Assembly (NCBI GenBank): GCA_905236385.1
Contig: CAJOOY010000006.1
Coordinates: 20,832 to 84,831, forward strand
Source of the DNA: an uncultured Spirochaetia bacterium
GTDB lineage: Bacteria > Spirochaetota > Spirochaetia > Sphaerochaetales > Sphaerochaetaceae
Length of the DNA stretch: 64,000 nucleotides
Reading direction: 5' to 3'
Positions 61,776 to 64,000 of this stretch are shown here, piece after piece. The notes beneath the pieces were generated by a model. That model worked only from the letters and a program-made list of their open reading frames with translations, was not told where the DNA came from and made no database searches. The translations under genes and the position numbers were made by a program. Each line of letters begins with the position of its first letter. Positions within the stretch are counted from its first letter, which is position 1.

Positions 61776-62869
61776 TGGCTGAAACCACTAAGAAAACACC
61801 TTTTGTCCGTCTGGCAAAAAGAGAATTAACTAGTCCGGCTAAAGCATGGGGAATAAGAGCTCTCTCCATTTTGATTGCCCTGATTATCGGTAGTATTCCA
61901 ATCATGCTAGTTGGAGTAAACCCAGTCTCTGCCTATGGTGTAATTGTTCAGGGCTCCCTTGGTAAGAGTATTTATCTACAGCAGACAATCAAGATTGCTA
62001 TTCCCCTTCTTGGTTGTGCTCTTGCAATTGCCCCGTGTTTTAAGATGAGATTCTGGAACATAGGAGCCGAAGGTCAGCTTACTGCTGGTGCAATCGGCGC
62101 TTCTGCCATAGCTTTCTACTTTGGCAAGAGCCTACCCAGTGCTGTTTCTCTTCCTCTTATGCTAATAATTGCTGCCCTCTTTGGAGGTCTTTGGGGTCTA
62201 ATTCCTGGCTTCTTCAAAGCTAAGTACAACACAAACGAGACCTTGTTCACTCTTATGATGAACTACATAGCCATAGGAATAGCGGCCTGGCTTCAGGGTG
62301 GTCCGTGGGAAGGAAGACCTGGAACACAGATTATTGACACCTTCGATGCAAAGACATTCCTCCCAAAGGTTTTTGGTGTCCATGCAGGTTGGATAATTGT
62401 TCTTGTAATAGTTGTATTCATGCACATCTATATGACAAAGACAAAGCACGGGTATGAAGTTGCTGTTATTGGCGACTCTGAGAATACAGCCCGCTACGCA
62501 GGTATGAACGTTGGTAAGATTATGATGAGAACCATGTTCCTCTCCGGTGCTATTGCCGGTATAGTTGGCTTCGTAGTCATCTCTGGTGCAAACCACACCC
62601 TTACTAAGGGCGTTGCTGCAGGAGTTGGATTTACAGCTATTACAGTTTCTTGGCTCAGCCACCTGAACTCCTACGTCATGATTGCCATTTCTCTTCTTTT
62701 GGCTATCATCTCCAAAGGTTCAAGTACACTCAACCAGAGACTTGGAGTTCCTGCATCTGTAGCGGAAATTGTTTCAGGTATTCTTCTCTTCTGCATGCTC
62801 AGTTGTGAGTTCTTTATCAACTACAAGCTTATTTTCAGAAGTAAAGAATCTAAGGAGGTATCAGAATGA
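61775..62869 (+). CDS. Nucleoside-type ABC transporter permease 1
   Basis: A 364-residue inner-membrane permease of the BPD_transp_2 family (NupP/YufP type). About ten helices are predicted, with the conserved segments FWNIGAEGQLTAGAIGASAI, NETLFTLMMNYIAIGIAAWL and the coupling loop EVAVIGDSENTARYAGMNVG. It overlaps the ATPase gene by one base and the second permease by four. The ATPase-permease-permease order is that of BMP-dependent nucleoside importers. Confidence 0.92.
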   Translation: MAETTKKTPFVRLAKRELTSPAKAWGIRALSILIALIIGSIPIMLVGVNPVSAYGVIVQGSLGKSIYLQQTIKIAIPLLGCALAIAPCFKMRFWNIGAEGQLTAGAIGASAIAFYFGKSLPSAVSLPLMLIIAALFGGLWGLIPGFFKAKYNTNETLFTLMMNYIAIGIAAWLQGGPWEGRPGTQIIDTFDAKTFLPKVFGVHAGWIIVLVIVVFMHIYMTKTKHGYEVAVIGDSENTARYAGMNVGKIMMRTMFLSGAIAGIVGFVVISGANHTLTKGVAAGVGFTAITVSWLSHLNSYVMIAISLLLAIISKGSSTLNQRLGVPASVAEIVSGILLFCMLSCEFFINYKLIFRSKESKEVSE

Positions 62870-63852
62870 CAAGTTTGTTTGCTCTTATTGCTGCAGCTGG
62901 AACCTATGCTACAGCCCTTATGTTCGGTACCCTCGGTGAAACACTTACTGAAAAGTCCGGAAACATGAACCTTGGTGTTGAAGGAATCATGTATATGGGT
63001 GGCATCTTTGGACTGATTGCTGCCAATAGATATGAGGCCATAGTCGGAGAAGCTGCTTCCAGCGGTTTTGTTGCAATTGTTCTTGCTATTTTGGGAGCTT
63101 TTGCATCTGGTGCTGTTGCCGGTCTTCTCTTCAGCTTCATAACAGTTACTCTCAGGGCCAATCAGAACGTTACCGGTCTTGCCATGACAACCTTCGGAAC
63201 AGGTGTGGCAAAATTTGCAGGTGAGCACATGAGAAACACCCTTGGCGGTTATGTTTCAGTTTCAAACCACCTCAAGGCTTCTTTCTCTCTGAAAATCATG
63301 CCAGAGTTCCTTCAGAAGATTCCTTTTATTGGGAAGATAATCTTCGGTCAGCCTCACTTTTTCTATATTGGAATTGTTGTTGCTATTCTTATGCACCTCT
63401 TCCTTACGAAAACAAAGATGGGTCTGTACCTGAGGGCTGTTGGAGAGTCACCGGTAACTGCTGATGCTGCAGGTATAAATATTACAAGGTACAGATATCT
63501 GGCAACAATCATTGGCGGTGGTATCTCAGCCATTGGTGGTATGGTCTACACCATGACAACAGCCGGTTGTGTTTGGATTGAAGGCTCAATTGCAGGCGTT
63601 GGTTGGCTTGCTGTTGCCCTGGTTATCTTCTGTACATGGAAACCGCTGAACGCCATCTGGGGCTCAATGCTCTTCGGTTCCCTGATGATCATGTACCTCT
63701 GGATAGTAGTTCCGTTCTTCCCGACTGAGCTCTACAAGATTCTGCCATACGTTGTAACAATTATTGTTCTGATCATAGCAAGTATGAGAAACAACAAGGA
63801 AAAGCAACCGCCTGCAAATCTTGGTCTGAATTACTTCAGAGAAGACCGTTAA
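62866..63852 (+). CDS. Nucleoside-type ABC transporter permease 2
   Basis: A 328-residue permease of the same family (NupQ/YufQ type), with MFGTLGETLTEKSGNMNLGV then EGIMYMGG, which is diagnostic, and the coupling loop RAVGESPVTADAAGINITRY. It completes the membrane part of the importer. A terminator follows at once, and no BMP-type substrate-binding lipoprotein gene occurs in the window, so that subunit must lie elsewhere. Confidence 0.92.
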   Translation: MTSLFALIAAAGTYATALMFGTLGETLTEKSGNMNLGVEGIMYMGGIFGLIAANRYEAIVGEAASSGFVAIVLAILGAFASGAVAGLLFSFITVTLRANQNVTGLAMTTFGTGVAKFAGEHMRNTLGGYVSVSNHLKASFSLKIMPEFLQKIPFIGKIIFGQPHFFYIGIVVAILMHLFLTKTKMGLYLRAVGESPVTADAAGINITRYRYLATIIGGGISAIGGMVYTMTTAGCVWIEGSIAGVGWLAVALVIFCTWKPLNAIWGSMLFGSLMIMYLWIVVPFFPTELYKILPYVVTIIVLIIASMRNNKEKQPPANLGLNYFREDR

Positions 63853-63864
63853 GGCAACAAAACA

Positions 63865-63909
63865 AACAAGACCCTGTCAATTCAATTCACAAAACGGGGT
63901 CTTGTTTTT
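63865..63909 (+). terminator. Terminator after the ABC operon
   Basis: Arms AACAAGACCCTGT (63865-63877) and ACGGGGTCTTGTT (63894-63906), 13 bp with one G-U pair, are followed by TTTTTA. Its A/T flanks could also serve a minus-strand gene entering from the right edge. Confidence 0.85.
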
Positions 63910-64000
63910 AATTATTCATAAATAAAATCCTTTCTGTTGTTGTAGGCGGAAACCCACTGCCCTTGGGCGGTGGGAGGAGCCTTGTAAATTCGTAGCCATA
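63908..64000 (-). CDS. Possible C-terminal fragment of a minus-strand gene, or a hairpin repeat
   Basis: A minus-strand frame is open from the window edge to TAA at 63910-63908 and encodes 30 residues containing LLPPPKGSGFPPTTTERI. The same DNA holds a 9-bp hairpin CCCACTGCC/GGCGGTGGG with a CTTG tetraloop (63954-63975), which is suspicious for a structured RNA or repeat. With only 93 bases visible, neither reading can be confirmed. Confidence 0.25.
   Translation of the reverse strand, partial: YGYEFTRLLPPPKGSGFPPTTTERILFMNN

Noticed and set aside
1..64000. CRISPR array, insertion sequence, prophage, toxin-antitoxin or defence island
   Set aside because: No repeat-spacer pattern, transposase, integrase or defence-type gene was found; the content is conserved core genes.

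Overview
The window is a compact, AT-leaning stretch of a diderm bacterium, almost certainly a spirochaete of the Treponema/Sphaerochaeta kind and probably a host-associated anaerobe. The main evidence is the TamB-BamA-MutS gene order known from Treponema pallidum and a GreA carrying a very large N-terminal extension, as in Treponema and Borrelia. Supporting evidence is the Lol and Lpt envelope machinery, a membrane pyrophosphatase, and a multidomain flavodiiron oxygen-scavenging protein. Nearly everything is housekeeping. I see no insertion sequence, prophage, CRISPR array or plasmid feature.

Layout. 1-3.2 kb (+): a partial gene, then a LolCDE-like ABC system. 3.2-8.7 kb: ribonuclease Z, a small acidic-tailed membrane protein, an FtsB/DivIC-like protein, a TsaC-type enzyme, a small membrane protein, a DUF1015 protein and a uracil permease. 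8.8-9.1 kb (-): tRNA-Tyr and tRNA-Thr. 9.3-18.0 kb (+): a Cys-cluster protein, dnaG, rpoD, a zinc-ribbon coiled-coil protein, RNase P RNA, a TPR lipoprotein and a two-part radical SAM protein. 18.0-26.9 kb (-): mazG, then rpe-dtd-recA-scpA-scpB-rluB-cmk-rpsA-TPR-lipoprotein. 27.0-29.7 kb (+): long greA. 29.7-42.9 kb (-): rimP-nusA-infB-rbfA-truB-ribF-rpsO-pnp-dut-lptF-lptG-tgt-nudix, a classical transcription/translation operon extended with lipopolysaccharide-export permeases. 43.0-43.7 kb (-): comF. 44.0-45.6 kb (+): an amino-acid ABC importer behind a leader peptide. 45.6-55.4 kb (-): tamB-bamA-mutS. 55.5-60.1 kb (+): tmk, flavodiiron fusion, membrane pyrophosphatase. 60.2-63.9 kb (+): a nucleoside-type ABC importer.

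The most interesting material is regulatory. Two leader-peptide attenuators are readable. One, before the uracil permease, has a short ORF ending on the first bases of a terminator behind a U-rich stretch, the geometry of UTP-sensing pyrBI/pyrE attenuation. The other, before the amino-acid importer, is a leader peptide ending in His-rich codons plus Ala-Arg-stop inside a terminator. Terminator-like hairpins also sit between promoter and first gene in the greA and rimP-nusA leaders. Two genes (mazG, rpe) have a -10 box exactly seven bases before the start codon and no Shine-Dalgarno, which suggests leaderless mRNAs. All five convergent protein-gene pairs overlap tail to tail, and the greA terminator lies inside the opposing Nudix gene.

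Protein-level oddities are a C-terminal zinc ribbon on NusA, a RibF homologue without its riboflavin kinase domain, a thymidylate kinase whose P-loop lysine is threonine, a divergent membrane pyrophosphatase, and loss of the Skp/OmpH gene that lies between bamA and mutS in T. pallidum. All calls come from reading the sequence; no database search was run.
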